NCBI GenBank assembly: GCA_963804595.1
Contig: CAWDQZ010000017.1
Span: 62,001 to 126,000 of the forward strand
DNA: 64,000 nt
Source of the DNA: DASUPK01 sp963804595
GTDB taxonomy: Bacteria > Actinomycetota > Thermoleophilia > Solirubrobacterales > 70-9
Direction of reading: 5' to 3'
Numbering within the stretch: position 1 is the first letter of the stretch; every line of letters starts with the position of its first letter. Both the position numbers and the translations under genes were made by a program. A model generated the notes under the pieces. The model saw only the letters and a program-made list of their open reading frames with translations, was not told the DNA's origin and ran no database searches. Of this stretch, positions 26,153 through 35,014 are shown one piece after another.

Positions 26153-27934
26153 TCAGCAGTGGAGCGTGCGCTTCAGGGTGACGATTCGCCCGTCGAGCGA
26201 GGTCACCACGGCCTCCAGCTTGCTGCCTGAGGCCGCCCTGGGCAGCCGGGCCTGGATCGGCGCCTTCGCGTCCTGGTTCAGCTTCTTCCCGCGGAGGTAG
26301 AAAGTCGCCTCCTGCGGCTTGCCCTTGCCGGCGACCTTGGCGCTCGAGCAGCCCGCCTTCAGCTTCATCGCCGGCCGTGACCGGCAGGTCTTGCCGGCGC
26401 AGCGCGCCTCGGAGGAGAGCAGGCGCTGGAGCGCGGTCTGGACCGTTGCGTAGATCGGATTGCCGGCCTGGTTCTGCAGCTCGAACGGGTCGCTGCGGAG
26501 GTCGTAGAGCTCCTGCTCCGCCGTGCCGTAGTTGGCGTAGAGGTACCGGTCGGTGCGCACGCCCTGGTAGTTGAGCGGCGGGTCCTCGGGGTCCTCGGTC
26601 GTGTCGGGAGTGAAGTAGGTCTCGAGGTCCATCGCCCTGCCAGGGAAGTCCCGCTTGCGCTCCATGATCGGGATCAGGGACATGCCGTCCTCCTTGCGGC
26701 CGGGCTTCGCCTTGGCGAAGTCGAGGATCGTCGGCGCGAGGTCGACATTGCCGACCGGCTGCCTGCGGTGGACCCCCTTCGGCATCCCAGGCGCCCGGAT
26801 CAGCAGCGGCACCCGGATCGAGGGCTCGTAGATGCGCACCTTGCCCTGCGGGACCCGGTGCTCCCCATGGAAGAAGCCGTTGTCCGAGGTGAAGATCAGC
26901 ACCGTGTTCTTGAGCTCCCCCGAGGCCTTGAGCGTGCTGACCACGTTCTGGACCAAGTCGTCGACGCCGAGGACCGCCTCGGCGCGAGCCCGGTAGCGGG
27001 CGTCGACATTGGCGATCTGCTCCGGGGTGAGCAGCGGGAGATTCTTGATGTTGGAGGGCTTGTCGGAGACGTTGGCCTCGTTGAAGCTCGGATCGCGGGG
27101 AGCGGTCAATCCCGCCAGCTTGCCCTCGTAGCGGGGCGCGGCGCGCGGGTTGTCGCCAACGCAGTTGCAGGAGGCGGCCTCCCCATGAGGGTCCCGTGGG
27201 GCGACGGAGAGGTAGAACGGCTTCGTGCTCGGCGCGCGGCGGCGGATGAAGTCGGCCGCCTTCTGCGAGTAGACGTCGGTCTGGTAGGTCGCCGGGTCGA
27301 CGGCGTCCGGCGTAGAGCCGTAGTGGACGATCTGGCCGTTCTCGTTCAGCGTGTAGCCGTACGCCGTGTAGGTGCCGCCCGTGAAAGCGTCGGGATTGTC
27401 GAGGGAGCCGTACCACTCGTTCCATCCGGGCGGGACCTCGGTGTCGGGCGAGGTTGTGCCGTAGCCGTTCAGGAACTTCCCGATGTGGGCCGTGTAGTAG
27501 CCGGCGCGCTGCAGCCAGACCGGGAGGCTGTTGCCGAGCGTCGGCGCGAGCTTGCTGTAACCGCCGGTCGGCAGCTGATTGCCCCGCACCCCGTGGTTGT
27601 GGGCGTACTGGCCGGTGAGCATGGTCGAGCGCGAGGGACAGCAGAGCGAGTAATTGACGAACGAGTTGTCGAAGGTGACTCCCTTGCCGGCGATGGCCGC
27701 GTTCGTCTTCGTCAGAAACTGCTGGAGGTTGACCGACTGGTCGTCGTCCATGATCAGGACGATGTTCGGCCTGGCCTGCTTCGCCTGCTTGCGCTGCTTC
27801 GCCTGCCCTCCGGCCGGAACGAGAGCCACGACCACGCACAGCAGCCCCGCCAGCAGCAGCGCCCCGGACACCCGCCGGCTGCCGGGGCCACCCGTTCCCG
27901 ACTCCGCCGGACCTAGCTCTAGCCCAATCCCCAC
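26153..27934 (-). CDS. Secreted sulfatase
   Basis: 593 aa, signal peptide or anchor at about residues 22-45. The metal site is NIVLIMDDDQ. The formylglycine motif C-x-P-S-R is CCPSRSTMLTG with Cys98 as the residue to be converted. Further family segments are GKFLNGYG, SVAPRDPHGEA and FTSDNGFFHGEHR. It would hydrolyse sulfate esters outside the membrane. A formylglycine-generating enzyme must be encoded elsewhere. The C-terminal 100 residues carry extra Cys pairs and a beta-rich, Lys-rich segment not needed for catalysis. The GTG start has no strong ribosome site. Confidence 0.9.
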   Translation of the reverse strand: MGIGLELGPAESGTGGPGSRRVSGALLLAGLLCVVVALVPAGGQAKQRKQAKQARPNIVLIMDDDQSVNLQQFLTKTNAAIAGKGVTFDNSFVNYSLCCPSRSTMLTGQYAHNHGVRGNQLPTGGYSKLAPTLGNSLPVWLQRAGYYTAHIGKFLNGYGTTSPDTEVPPGWNEWYGSLDNPDAFTGGTYTAYGYTLNENGQIVHYGSTPDAVDPATYQTDVYSQKAADFIRRRAPSTKPFYLSVAPRDPHGEAASCNCVGDNPRAAPRYEGKLAGLTAPRDPSFNEANVSDKPSNIKNLPLLTPEQIANVDARYRARAEAVLGVDDLVQNVVSTLKASGELKNTVLIFTSDNGFFHGEHRVPQGKVRIYEPSIRVPLLIRAPGMPKGVHRRQPVGNVDLAPTILDFAKAKPGRKEDGMSLIPIMERKRDFPGRAMDLETYFTPDTTEDPEDPPLNYQGVRTDRYLYANYGTAEQELYDLRSDPFELQNQAGNPIYATVQTALQRLLSSEARCAGKTCRSRPAMKLKAGCSSAKVAGKGKPQEATFYLRGKKLNQDAKAPIQARLPRAASGSKLEAVVTSLDGRIVTLKRTLHC

Positions 27935-28016
27935 GGCCCTAAAACCAGTCGCCGGTGGGTGAGTTGCGCAGTTCCGGTCCGGCGCCGTCGCCCGCGCACG
28001 GGGTTAATGTACGCCC

Positions 28017-28673
28017 GTGTCCACCACAGGGGGTCAGGAGTCTGGAGAGAAGATCTCCGTCGTCCTCGCTGATGACCACGCCGTCGTCAGGAGCGCCCTC
28101 CGGCTGATGCTCGAGCGGGAGCCCGACGTTGAGGTCGTCGCCGAGGCCGGCGACGCCGACTCGGCCGCCCGCTACGTCAGCGGGCACCGGCCCAAGGTCC
28201 TGATCCTCGACATCAACATGCCGGGCGGGTCCGGTCTGGCCGCCATTCCGGCGATCCGGGAGCAGTCGCCGGACACGGAGATCGTCGTCCTCACGATGCA
28301 GGACGAGACGGCGTTCGCGCGCGAGGCCCTGCAGGCCGGCGTCCTCGGCTACATCCTCAAGGAGGCCGCCAGCGAGGAGCTCGTCAAGGCTGTCCGGATG
28401 GCGGCCGAGGGGCGTACCTACCTCCAGCCCGAGCTCGGCGCGCGGCTGGCGGCGGAGCCGGATGCCGCGACGCCCGACGACCTCTCGGAGCGAGAGCTCG
28501 AGGTCCTGAGGCTGATCGCGCTCGGCCACACCAACAACGAGATCGCCGACCAGCTCTACCTCAGCGTGCGCACGGTCGAGTCGCACCGAGCGCACATCCA
28601 GCAGAAGCTGGCGATGACCACCCGGTCTGAGCTCGTCCGCTACGCGATCGACCGCGGCTTGATTGACGTCTAG
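28017..28673 (+). CDS. NarL/LuxR-family response regulator
   Basis: 218 aa. Receiver domain with VVLADDHAVVRSALR and the phospho-Asp in LILDINMPG, then a LuxR-type helix-turn-helix (LSERELEVLRLIALGHTNNEIADQLYLSVRTVESHRAHIQQKL). The GTG start is far from any good ribosome site, so the message could be leaderless. It is convergent, with a 4-base overlap, to a sensor kinase of the matching NarL-partner type, almost certainly its partner. Confidence 0.93.
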   Translation: MSTTGGQESGEKISVVLADDHAVVRSALRLMLEREPDVEVVAEAGDADSAARYVSGHRPKVLILDINMPGGSGLAAIPAIREQSPDTEIVVLTMQDETAFAREALQAGVLGYILKEAASEELVKAVRMAAEGRTYLQPELGARLAAEPDAATPDDLSERELEVLRLIALGHTNNEIADQLYLSVRTVESHRAHIQQKLAMTTRSELVRYAIDRGLIDV

Positions 28674-30181
28674 GTTTCTTCGTCGCCGGGAACGTTGAGC
28701 GGGATCTCCGCCCACACTCTCGTCCCCGACCCCCGGGTCGACTCGACCCGCAGCGTCCCGCCCAGCAGCGCGGCCCTCTCCCTCATCCCAACCAGCCCGA
28801 ACCCCTCCCTGACGAGGTTCGGCTCGAAGCCGACGCCGTCGTCCGAGATCTCGATCTCGATCTGGCTTCCCGAGTCCCGCACCTTGAGTTCTGCCTGCTT
28901 TGCCATGGAGTGCTTGGAGACGTTGTTGAGCGCCTCCTGCACCAACCGGTAGACCGCTGTCTCCAGCAGCGCCGGCGGGCGCTCGTTCGCCTGCCGACTG
29001 AGCTCGAAGTCGCAATCGATCCTGATCGGGCCCACCTCCTGATGCTGTTGCGCGAGCGCGTAGAGAGCGGCCTCGAGCCCGATCGTGTCGAGGGACGCGG
29101 GCCGCAGCTCGGTGATCAGGCGCCGCAGCTTCACGATCTCGTCATCGATCTGTTGCACCGCCTCCTGACCCGTTTCGTGGAGCTCGTCCGGCGACTCGTC
29201 CCGGAGCGCTGAGGCGAGCCGCATGCGCAGGACGGCCAGTGACTGCAGGGTCTCGTCGTGGAGCTCGCGTGCCCAGCGTCCCCGCTCCTGCTCGGCTGCA
29301 TCGATCGTGTTCTGGAGCCGCTCCTCTGCCATCGACCTGGCGGTCGCGACCGCCGACGCCGCGCTGGCGGCGAACGCATCCAGCATCCGCTGGTGCTCAT
29401 CGTCGAAGCCGCTCGGATCGCCGACGTGATCAAGGGCCACCACCAAACCGAGCGACTGGTTGCGGAAGAGCAGCGGCGCGATCAGTGCGCGCCCTCTCTC
29501 GTTCGCGCCCAGATCAGCTCCCCTGATCCTGCCCAGCAGGACCTGCTCGGATGCGTCCTCGACATTGAATCTGAGGTGCCCGACCTTCGGATCGAGCCCG
29601 CCGGCCACCGCTGCCGTCGCGGCGACCACGAGCTCGTCACCCTCCCGCAGCAGAATGATCAGTGCCCGCGCCTCGACCAGGGCGCGTCCCCGCTCGACGA
29701 TCGCGTCGAGGACGCGCTCGAGCTCGGTCTCGCCACCGACCGCGATCGCGACCTCGGTGGCGGCCTGCAGGCGCCTCACGGCCCTGCGCAGGTCATCTCG
29801 ATCGCGCCGGCGCTCGGTGATGTCCCGAATCGCGGCGAGGGCCATCATGCCGCCGTCGGTCGCGACCGTGGAGAGCGAGATCTCGCACGGGAACTCGGTG
29901 CCGTCCTTCCGGCGCGCATAGAGATCCAGGCTGGCGCCAGTCGGCCGGGTGCGCGGGGCCTCGAAGTAGCGGTCGCGTTGAACAACGTGATCGGGACGTA
30001 TGCCGCTCGGAACCAGCGTCTCGACCGGGCGTCCGATCAGCTCACCTCGCCCGTAGCCGAAGACAGCCTCGGTGCGCGAGTTGACCAGCTGGATCTCCCC
30101 GCGCTCGTCCACCCCGACCACCGCATCGGGTGCGAATTCCAGCAGCTCACGCTCGAGCGTCTGGCTGGGACGTTCGGGCAT
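28670..30181 (-). CDS. PAS-GAF sensor histidine kinase (NarX/DegS type)
   Basis: 503 aa, no membrane helix. PAS domain at residues about 8-125 (LEFAPDAVVGVDERGEIQLVNSRTEAVFGY), GAF domain at about 150-280, HisKA_3 with the phospho-His in RWARELHDETLQSLAVLRMRL, then HATPase with EALNNVSKHSMAKQ and DDGVGFEPN, GFGLVGMRERAALLGG. A soluble sensor of this type usually detects redox state, oxygen or a small ligand. It is divergent from a cytochrome c gene. Confidence 0.93.
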   Translation of the reverse strand: MPERPSQTLERELLEFAPDAVVGVDERGEIQLVNSRTEAVFGYGRGELIGRPVETLVPSGIRPDHVVQRDRYFEAPRTRPTGASLDLYARRKDGTEFPCEISLSTVATDGGMMALAAIRDITERRRDRDDLRRAVRRLQAATEVAIAVGGETELERVLDAIVERGRALVEARALIILLREGDELVVAATAAVAGGLDPKVGHLRFNVEDASEQVLLGRIRGADLGANERGRALIAPLLFRNQSLGLVVALDHVGDPSGFDDEHQRMLDAFAASAASAVATARSMAEERLQNTIDAAEQERGRWARELHDETLQSLAVLRMRLASALRDESPDELHETGQEAVQQIDDEIVKLRRLITELRPASLDTIGLEAALYALAQQHQEVGPIRIDCDFELSRQANERPPALLETAVYRLVQEALNNVSKHSMAKQAELKVRDSGSQIEIEISDDGVGFEPNLVREGFGLVGMRERAALLGGTLRVESTRGSGTRVWAEIPLNVPGDEET

Positions 30182-30224
30182 CGTGGGCGAGCATAAATCA
30201 GCCTCGGCCGGGTACGCGCAGGGG

Positions 30225-30668
30225 GTGGCCGAAGCTCCTCTTCACTCAATCGCGGCCGGCGTGATCGCGGGCCTCGTCTGCGTCGGCATCGCTGTCGGCT
30301 GCGGTGGGAGCGGCTCGGATACGGTCGAGCAGCAGACGCGCGTCTCAGGCTCACCGGAGGCGCCTGACGCCGAGCAGCCGCTGTCGCCGGCCGAGGCCCA
30401 TGGCCGACAGCTCTTCATCCAGCACTGCGGCTCGTGTCACACGTTCGACGCGGCCGGCACCATCGGTCAGGTCGGCCCGAACCTGGCTGACATCGCCGTG
30501 AACGAGGCCGACGTCCTCCGCGCGATCAGGACCGGCGGCGGGCCCCACGCCAAGGGCCAGGAGAGTGGGCCGAGCGGCAACATGCCCCGCAACCTGGTCA
30601 CCGGTAAGGACGCGCAGGACGTGGCAGCGTTCGTCGCCGCGAACGCGTCGGGGAGCTCGACCCCTTAG
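30225..30668 (+). CDS. Cytochrome c-type lipoprotein
   Basis: 147 aa. A hydrophobic start (AAGVIAGLVCVGIAVGCGG) ends in a lipobox-like site, so it is probably anchored by a lipid on the outer face. A class I cytochrome c domain follows with HCGSCHTF for covalent heme and NMPRN as the likely axial Met. It could pass electrons in respiration. GTG start chosen because it opens the signal sequence; longer in-frame versions overlap the sensor kinase gene on the other strand. Confidence 0.85.
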   Translation: MAEAPLHSIAAGVIAGLVCVGIAVGCGGSGSDTVEQQTRVSGSPEAPDAEQPLSPAEAHGRQLFIQHCGSCHTFDAAGTIGQVGPNLADIAVNEADVLRAIRTGGGPHAKGQESGPSGNMPRNLVTGKDAQDVAAFVAANASGSSTP

Positions 30669-30679
30669 CTAGCTAGAGC

Positions 30680-32377
30680 TCAGACCTCTTGGTAGAGCGG
30701 GCCATCGCCGCCCTCGGGCAGCGTGAGGCGGCCGCCCTTCGCGGTGATCGCTCCGCACTGCACGCAGTTGGAGGGGGTGACGTGCACGTCGACGGTCTCC
30801 GACCCGGATTCGAGCTGCTCGTCCGGGATCTCGTAGACCTGCGCGGGGCACATCGAGACCCAGGTCTGGGCGAGCTCGCGCGGCACCCTCTCCTGGATCC
30901 GGATGTGATTCGGCGCGTCGTCGCGGGTGGCATTCCCCGAGAGGAAGACCGAGTTGAGCTTGTCGAAGATGTACTTGTTGTCGGGGTTCGGGTACTTCTT
31001 GGCCGCCCCCTCGGCCTCCACCGGCACCTCCGCGTCGGGCTCGTTCTTCCAGTGCCCACCGGGGAAGGCGCCCTTGGTGGCGACCATCAGGCTGCCCATG
31101 ACACCGCCGAAGATCAGGCCCTTCGAGAGCGGTTGCCGCATGTTCCGAGACTGCCAGAGGTCCTTCTCGATCACCGAGTCCTTGACCTTGCGCTCGTAGT
31201 TCTCGAAGTTGACCGAGTCCTGCTTGAGCGACTCGATGATCGCCTCGGCCGCGTACATGCCCGAGTGCATGGCGTAGTGGATGCCTTTCAGTGTCGGGAC
31301 GTTGACCATCCCCGCGGCGTCGCCCGTGATCACCATGCCGGGGCTCGAGAGCCGCTTCGGCATCGACCAGTAGCCGCCCGATGGGATCGTCTTCGCGCCC
31401 CAGGCGACCCGCTTGCCGCCCTCGAGGATCTTCTTGACGAAGGGGTGGGTCTTGAGCTCCTGGAGGGCGTCGTGGGTCGAGAAGGTGGCGTCGCTGGTGT
31501 CGAGGCCGACGACGAGCCCGATGGCGACCTTGTCCTCGCCCATCGGGTAGATGAAGCTGCCGCCCGCCTCCTTGTACTTGGGCCGCCAGCGAAGCGGCCA
31601 GCCGAGAGTGTGGATGACACGGTCGAGTGGTTTCTCGACCTCCCAGACCTCCTTCACGCCGAGCTCCCAGCGCGGTGGATCTGGGCCGCGGAGGTCGAAG
31701 TACTCGAGTGCCGCCCCGGTCAGGTGGCCGAGAGTCCCCTCCGCGAGGACCGTCGCCTTGGCGACCAGGTCGGATCCCGGCTCGAAGTTGGAGAGCTCCT
31801 CCCCGTCCCTGCCCCGGCCCTTGTCCCCGGAGCGGACGCCGCGGACGATCCGGTCCTCGACCAGCAGCTTGTCGGCTGCGGTCTCGCTGAGGATGTAGAC
31901 GCCCGCCTCCTCGGCCCTCTCGCCGAGGAAACGACCGAGCTTGGCGATCGAGGTGACGTAGTTGCCGTGGTTGCGGAAGTTCGGCGGCATCGGCTTTAGC
32001 GGGACAGCCACCTTCGAGGTGAGGAAGTAGACCGCGTCCTTGGTGACCTCCTGGAATACGGGCCACTCGGACGGGTCCAGGTCCGGGAACAGCTCCCGCA
32101 TCGCGGAGGGCTTCATGTTCGCCCCGGAGAGCAGGTGGGCGCCCGGGGTCTTCCCCTTCTCGACCACGGCGACCGGGACCTCGCCGAGCTTCTCCGCCAG
32201 CTCTGGCTCGTCCTCGAGCAGCTGCATCAGCTTGATCGCGCAGGCGAGGCCGGCGGGCCCCCCGCCGACGATCGCCACGCCGACCTCGATGCGCTCGTCC
32301 TCGGGGTCGGTGATGCCCGTTATGAACTCCTCCGCCGGCTTGACGGGCGGCGGGTATTCGAGCGGCTCGACGGCCAT
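30680..32377 (-). CDS. Electron transfer flavoprotein:quinone oxidoreductase
   Basis: 565 aa. It moves electrons from reduced ETF to the quinone pool. FAD site VAIVGGGPAGLACAIKL, ITGDAAGMVNVPTLKGIHYAMHSG, and quinone/membrane-binding regions are as in the family. The C-terminal Fe-S domain has MCPAQVYE and NCVQCGAI, i.e. three of the four cluster cysteines of the human enzyme (CPAGVYE, NCVHCKTC); the last is Ile. The cluster may be [3Fe-4S] or use another ligand. It lies 2 nt after etfA and belongs to the etfB-etfA operon, completing the electron path from acyl-CoA dehydrogenases. Confidence 0.93.
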   Translation of the reverse strand: MAVEPLEYPPPVKPAEEFITGITDPEDERIEVGVAIVGGGPAGLACAIKLMQLLEDEPELAEKLGEVPVAVVEKGKTPGAHLLSGANMKPSAMRELFPDLDPSEWPVFQEVTKDAVYFLTSKVAVPLKPMPPNFRNHGNYVTSIAKLGRFLGERAEEAGVYILSETAADKLLVEDRIVRGVRSGDKGRGRDGEELSNFEPGSDLVAKATVLAEGTLGHLTGAALEYFDLRGPDPPRWELGVKEVWEVEKPLDRVIHTLGWPLRWRPKYKEAGGSFIYPMGEDKVAIGLVVGLDTSDATFSTHDALQELKTHPFVKKILEGGKRVAWGAKTIPSGGYWSMPKRLSSPGMVITGDAAGMVNVPTLKGIHYAMHSGMYAAEAIIESLKQDSVNFENYERKVKDSVIEKDLWQSRNMRQPLSKGLIFGGVMGSLMVATKGAFPGGHWKNEPDAEVPVEAEGAAKKYPNPDNKYIFDKLNSVFLSGNATRDDAPNHIRIQERVPRELAQTWVSMCPAQVYEIPDEQLESGSETVDVHVTPSNCVQCGAITAKGGRLTLPEGGDGPLYQEV

Positions 32378-32379
32378 CT

Positions 32380-33351
32380 CTAGCCCTTCTTGGCCTTGAT
32401 CGCCTCGGTCAGCTTGGGGACGATCTTGTGGAGGTCGCCCACCACGCCGAGATCAGAGAACTCGAAGATCGGGGCGTTCTGGTCCTTGTTGATGGCGAGA
32501 ATGTTCTCCGAGTTCTGCATCCCGACCTTGTGCTGGATCGCGCCGGAGATCCCGAGCGCCAGGTAGAGGTTCGGCGCGACCGTCTTGCCGGTCTGGCCGA
32601 TCTGCGCCGCGTACGGGTACCAGCCCGCATCGACGACCGCTCTGGTCGCCGCCACGGCGCCGCCCATCGAATCAGCCAGCTGCTCGGCGAGTTCGAAGTT
32701 CTCCTTCTTGCCGAGCCCGCGGCCTCCGCCGACCAGGATCTTGGCGTCCTCGATGTTGACGTCCGCGCCGCGCTGCTCGCCGCGGGTGACCATCCTGGCC
32801 TTGGTGGACCAGGGCGAGAGTTCGACCTGGACGTCCTCGACCTCGGCGGTCCCGTCGCCCTCATTCGTGTCGAAGGCATTGAGGCGGCCGATGATGATCC
32901 CGGGACGCTCGACGTAGCCGACGTCCGCGATCTGCGAGTCCTGCAGGATCGGCCGCTCGGCGACGAGCTGGCCGTCCTGGACGTTCACCTGGGTGACCTC
33001 CATCGTCACTCCGGCGTTCAGGCGTGCCGTCAGGCCGGCCCCGATCTCGAAGCCGAGCAGGCCACCGCCGAAGAGCGCGTAGTCGAAGTCGTTGTCCTGC
33101 ATGACCTTCGCCATCACGTCGATGATCGGCTGCGCCAGACCCTCAGGGGCCTCCTTGGCGCGGTAGACCTTGCTCACCCCATATTTGCCGAGGGCGGCGG
33201 CGGCGTCATCGGATACGTCGCCGACCACGACTGCGGCAGCCTCGGACCCGAGGTTGCCGGCGAGCTTCGCCGCTTCGGAGAGGGCGCCGAGGGAGTTCTT
33301 GTTGAAGTTGCCCTCGTCGTCGTGGAGGGCGTAAACGAGAATCCCGGGCAT
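32380..33351 (-). CDS. etfA: Electron transfer flavoprotein alpha subunit
   Basis: 323 aa. N-terminal domain I, then the FAD-binding domain with VGGGRGLG, GAVAATRAVVDAGWYPYAAQIGQTGK, APNLYLALGISGAIQHKVGM and the adenine-binding NAINKDxxAPIF-like segment (AINKDQNAPIFEFSDLGVVGD). It accepts electrons from acyl-CoA dehydrogenases with EtfB. The ATG directly follows the etfB stop, so the two are made together. Confidence 0.96.
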   Translation of the reverse strand: MPGILVYALHDDEGNFNKNSLGALSEAAKLAGNLGSEAAAVVVGDVSDDAAAALGKYGVSKVYRAKEAPEGLAQPIIDVMAKVMQDNDFDYALFGGGLLGFEIGAGLTARLNAGVTMEVTQVNVQDGQLVAERPILQDSQIADVGYVERPGIIIGRLNAFDTNEGDGTAEVEDVQVELSPWSTKARMVTRGEQRGADVNIEDAKILVGGGRGLGKKENFELAEQLADSMGGAVAATRAVVDAGWYPYAAQIGQTGKTVAPNLYLALGISGAIQHKVGMQNSENILAINKDQNAPIFEFSDLGVVGDLHKIVPKLTEAIKAKKG

Positions 33352-34140
33352 CTAGATCAGCTTCCTTTCCTCGAGCCAGGCGACGATCTTCTCGACCGTC
33401 TCGTTCGTGTCCTCGTCCTCGATGATCTCGCCGGACTCCTTCTCGGGTGGCGGCTTCAGCTCGAGGACGGCGGTGCGCGAGCCGGTTTCCCCGACGCGAT
33501 CGGACTCGATGCCGACGTCGCCGATCGCCTTGGTGTCCAGCGGCTTCTTCTTCGCGCCCATGATCGCCTTGAGGCTCGGGTAGCGCGGCTCGTTGATCGC
33601 GTCACCGACGCTGATCACGGCGGGCAGATCGACCTCGACGGTGTCATAGCCGTACTCGGCCTGCCGCTCGCAGGTGAGCTTGCCATCGGCGACGTCCATC
33701 TTGATCACCTGCGTCAAAGAGGGCATCTGCAGGTGGTCGGCGACGACCGCGCCGATCGTGTAGCACTCGCCGTCATCGGACTGCTGGCCGAGCAGCACCA
33801 GGTCGGGGCTCTCCGCCTCCAGCACCTTGGCGAGGGCGTACCCGGTCGCGTTGACGTCGGAGCCCTCCAGGGCACCGTCGGTGAGGTGCACCGAACGGTC
33901 GGCGCCGAGGGCGACAGCCTTGTGGAGGGCGCGGACGGCGCTCTCCGGGCCCATCGTCACCGCGACGATCTCCTCGACGTCAGCGCCGCCCTCCTTCACC
34001 TGCATGGCGGCCTCGAGGGCGTGGGTGTCGAACGGGTTGAGGTTCTTCTCGCCTGAGCGATCCAGGCGCTTGGTCTCCGGATCGATCCGCTTGGTGACGG
34101 CGGCGTCCGGGACCTCTTTGACGAGCACTGCGATCTTCAA
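33352..34140 (-). CDS. etfB: Electron transfer flavoprotein beta subunit
   Basis: 262 aa. Typical KIAVLVKEVPDAAVTKRIDP start and the signature region VLLGQQSDDGECYTIGAVVADHL; AMP-binding residues lie there. It forms a heterodimer with EtfA. TTG start with AGGAGG 8 nt upstream. First gene of etfB-etfA-ETFQO; a 20-bp palindrome lies upstream and probably controls the unit. Confidence 0.96.
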   Translation of the reverse strand: MKIAVLVKEVPDAAVTKRIDPETKRLDRSGEKNLNPFDTHALEAAMQVKEGGADVEEIVAVTMGPESAVRALHKAVALGADRSVHLTDGALEGSDVNATGYALAKVLEAESPDLVLLGQQSDDGECYTIGAVVADHLQMPSLTQVIKMDVADGKLTCERQAEYGYDTVEVDLPAVISVGDAINEPRYPSLKAIMGAKKKPLDTKAIGDVGIESDRVGETGSRTAVLELKPPPEKESGEIIEDEDTNETVEKIVAWLEERKLI

Positions 34141-34214
34141 GTTCTTGTCCTCCTCTGAGGGACTGGCTCTACTTAAGGGGACGAGCGGCGCGGGATGATA
34201 CCGACTTCAGCTGG

Positions 34215-34234
34215 CTGACTGACCAGTCAATCAG
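34215..34234 (-). promoter_or_regulatory. Palindromic operator upstream of etfBA
   Basis: CTGACTGACCAGTCAATCAG is a near-perfect 20-bp palindrome (8 of 10 base pairs symmetric) of the TGACTGACCxGTCA kind bound by many TetR-family repressors of fatty-acid genes. It lies 75 nt before the etfB start, just upstream of a possible -10 (TATCAT on the reverse strand, 34195-34200). The regulator is not encoded nearby. Confidence 0.6.
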
Positions 34235-34245
34235 TACCCGGATAC

Positions 34246-34283
34246 ACGGCTTCGCAACCAGATCGCGGTGCCAAGCGGCCGCC
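34246..34283 (+). repeat. Dispersed 38-bp repeat, copy 1
   Basis: ACGGCTTCGCAACCAGATCG followed by CGGTGCCAAGCGGCCGCC; 33-34 of 38 bases match the copies at 48543-48580 and 51601-51638. It lies in the gap between the etf operator and the anti-sigma gene. Read in one frame it encodes GFATRSR, like the other copies. Confidence 0.72.
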
Positions 34284-34339
34284 CACGCAAGTCGGGGCGG
34301 CTTGCGCCGCCCCTCCGGAAGAGAGCGGCCTGGGCACCG

Positions 34340-35014
34340 CTAGCTGGTGAAGTGGGCGACCAGCGGCTGGCCGCCGGCCCCCGGGAGCAGGCGCAGCACG
34401 GAAACGTTGTGGGGATCGACCGGGATGCCGCCGCCCGAGCTCCCCGAGGCATCGAGGTGGAACCAATTCAGCGGGATCTGGCTGCCGTCCTCCATGACCA
34501 GCTGTGCGCGGGTCAGGTCGGCGCGGTGCGCCGGATCGACGGTGATCACCAGCCAGTTCGGAAGTCCCTGGTAGCTGAAGACCGTGCCCGCCAGTGCGCC
34601 GCCGCCGCCGGAAAGCGAATAGGCCTCGAACTCCTTCCCGTTCGCCTCCTGAAGCGTTTGGTGATAGTGGGAGGCATCCCGGAGATCGCCGGAGACGATG
34701 CCGAGCGTGATCCCGACCGAGGCGAGCGCCGCCGCGGCGGGCGCGAGAACGAGCGCGAGACGCCGCCGGCGGCGTCTCGGCGGCGGAGAGGGCAGCACGC
34801 GGCTGAGTACCCGTGACTCGAAGCCGACGGGAACCTCCTTGTGCGGCGCGAGCAGGAGCAGCTCGTCCGCGACCTCGGAGAGCTCCTCGACCCTTCGGCG
34901 GCAATCCGGGCAGTCGGCGAGATGCTCGAGGGCGCGCCCGCGCTCCTCGCCCTCGACGATGCCGAGCGCCAGCTCCGGCGCCTGCTCGCGAAGTTCCTCG
35001 CAGCGGGGGTCCAT
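34340..35014 (-). CDS. Zinc-finger anti-sigma factor (RskA-like)
   Basis: 224 aa. The N-terminal zinc anti-sigma motif is EHLADCPDC (H-x3-C-x2-C). One membrane helix lies at about residues 88-108 after an Arg-rich stop (RRRRRR), and the exposed C-terminal domain has FSYQGLPNWLVITVDPAHRA as in RskA/SigK regulators. It holds the partner sigma factor at the membrane until a signal triggers release. ATG overlaps the sigma stop (TGATG), so they are coupled. Confidence 0.9.
   Translation of the reverse strand: MDPRCEELREQAPELALGIVEGEERGRALEHLADCPDCRRRVEELSEVADELLLLAPHKEVPVGFESRVLSRVLPSPPPRRRRRRLALVLAPAAAALASVGITLGIVSGDLRDASHYHQTLQEANGKEFEAYSLSGGGGALAGTVFSYQGLPNWLVITVDPAHRADLTRAQLVMEDGSQIPLNWFHLDASGSSGGGIPVDPHNVSVLRLLPGAGGQPLVAHFTS

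Noticed and set aside
32428..34056. 542-codon forward frame
   Set aside because: Antisense of etfA/etfB.
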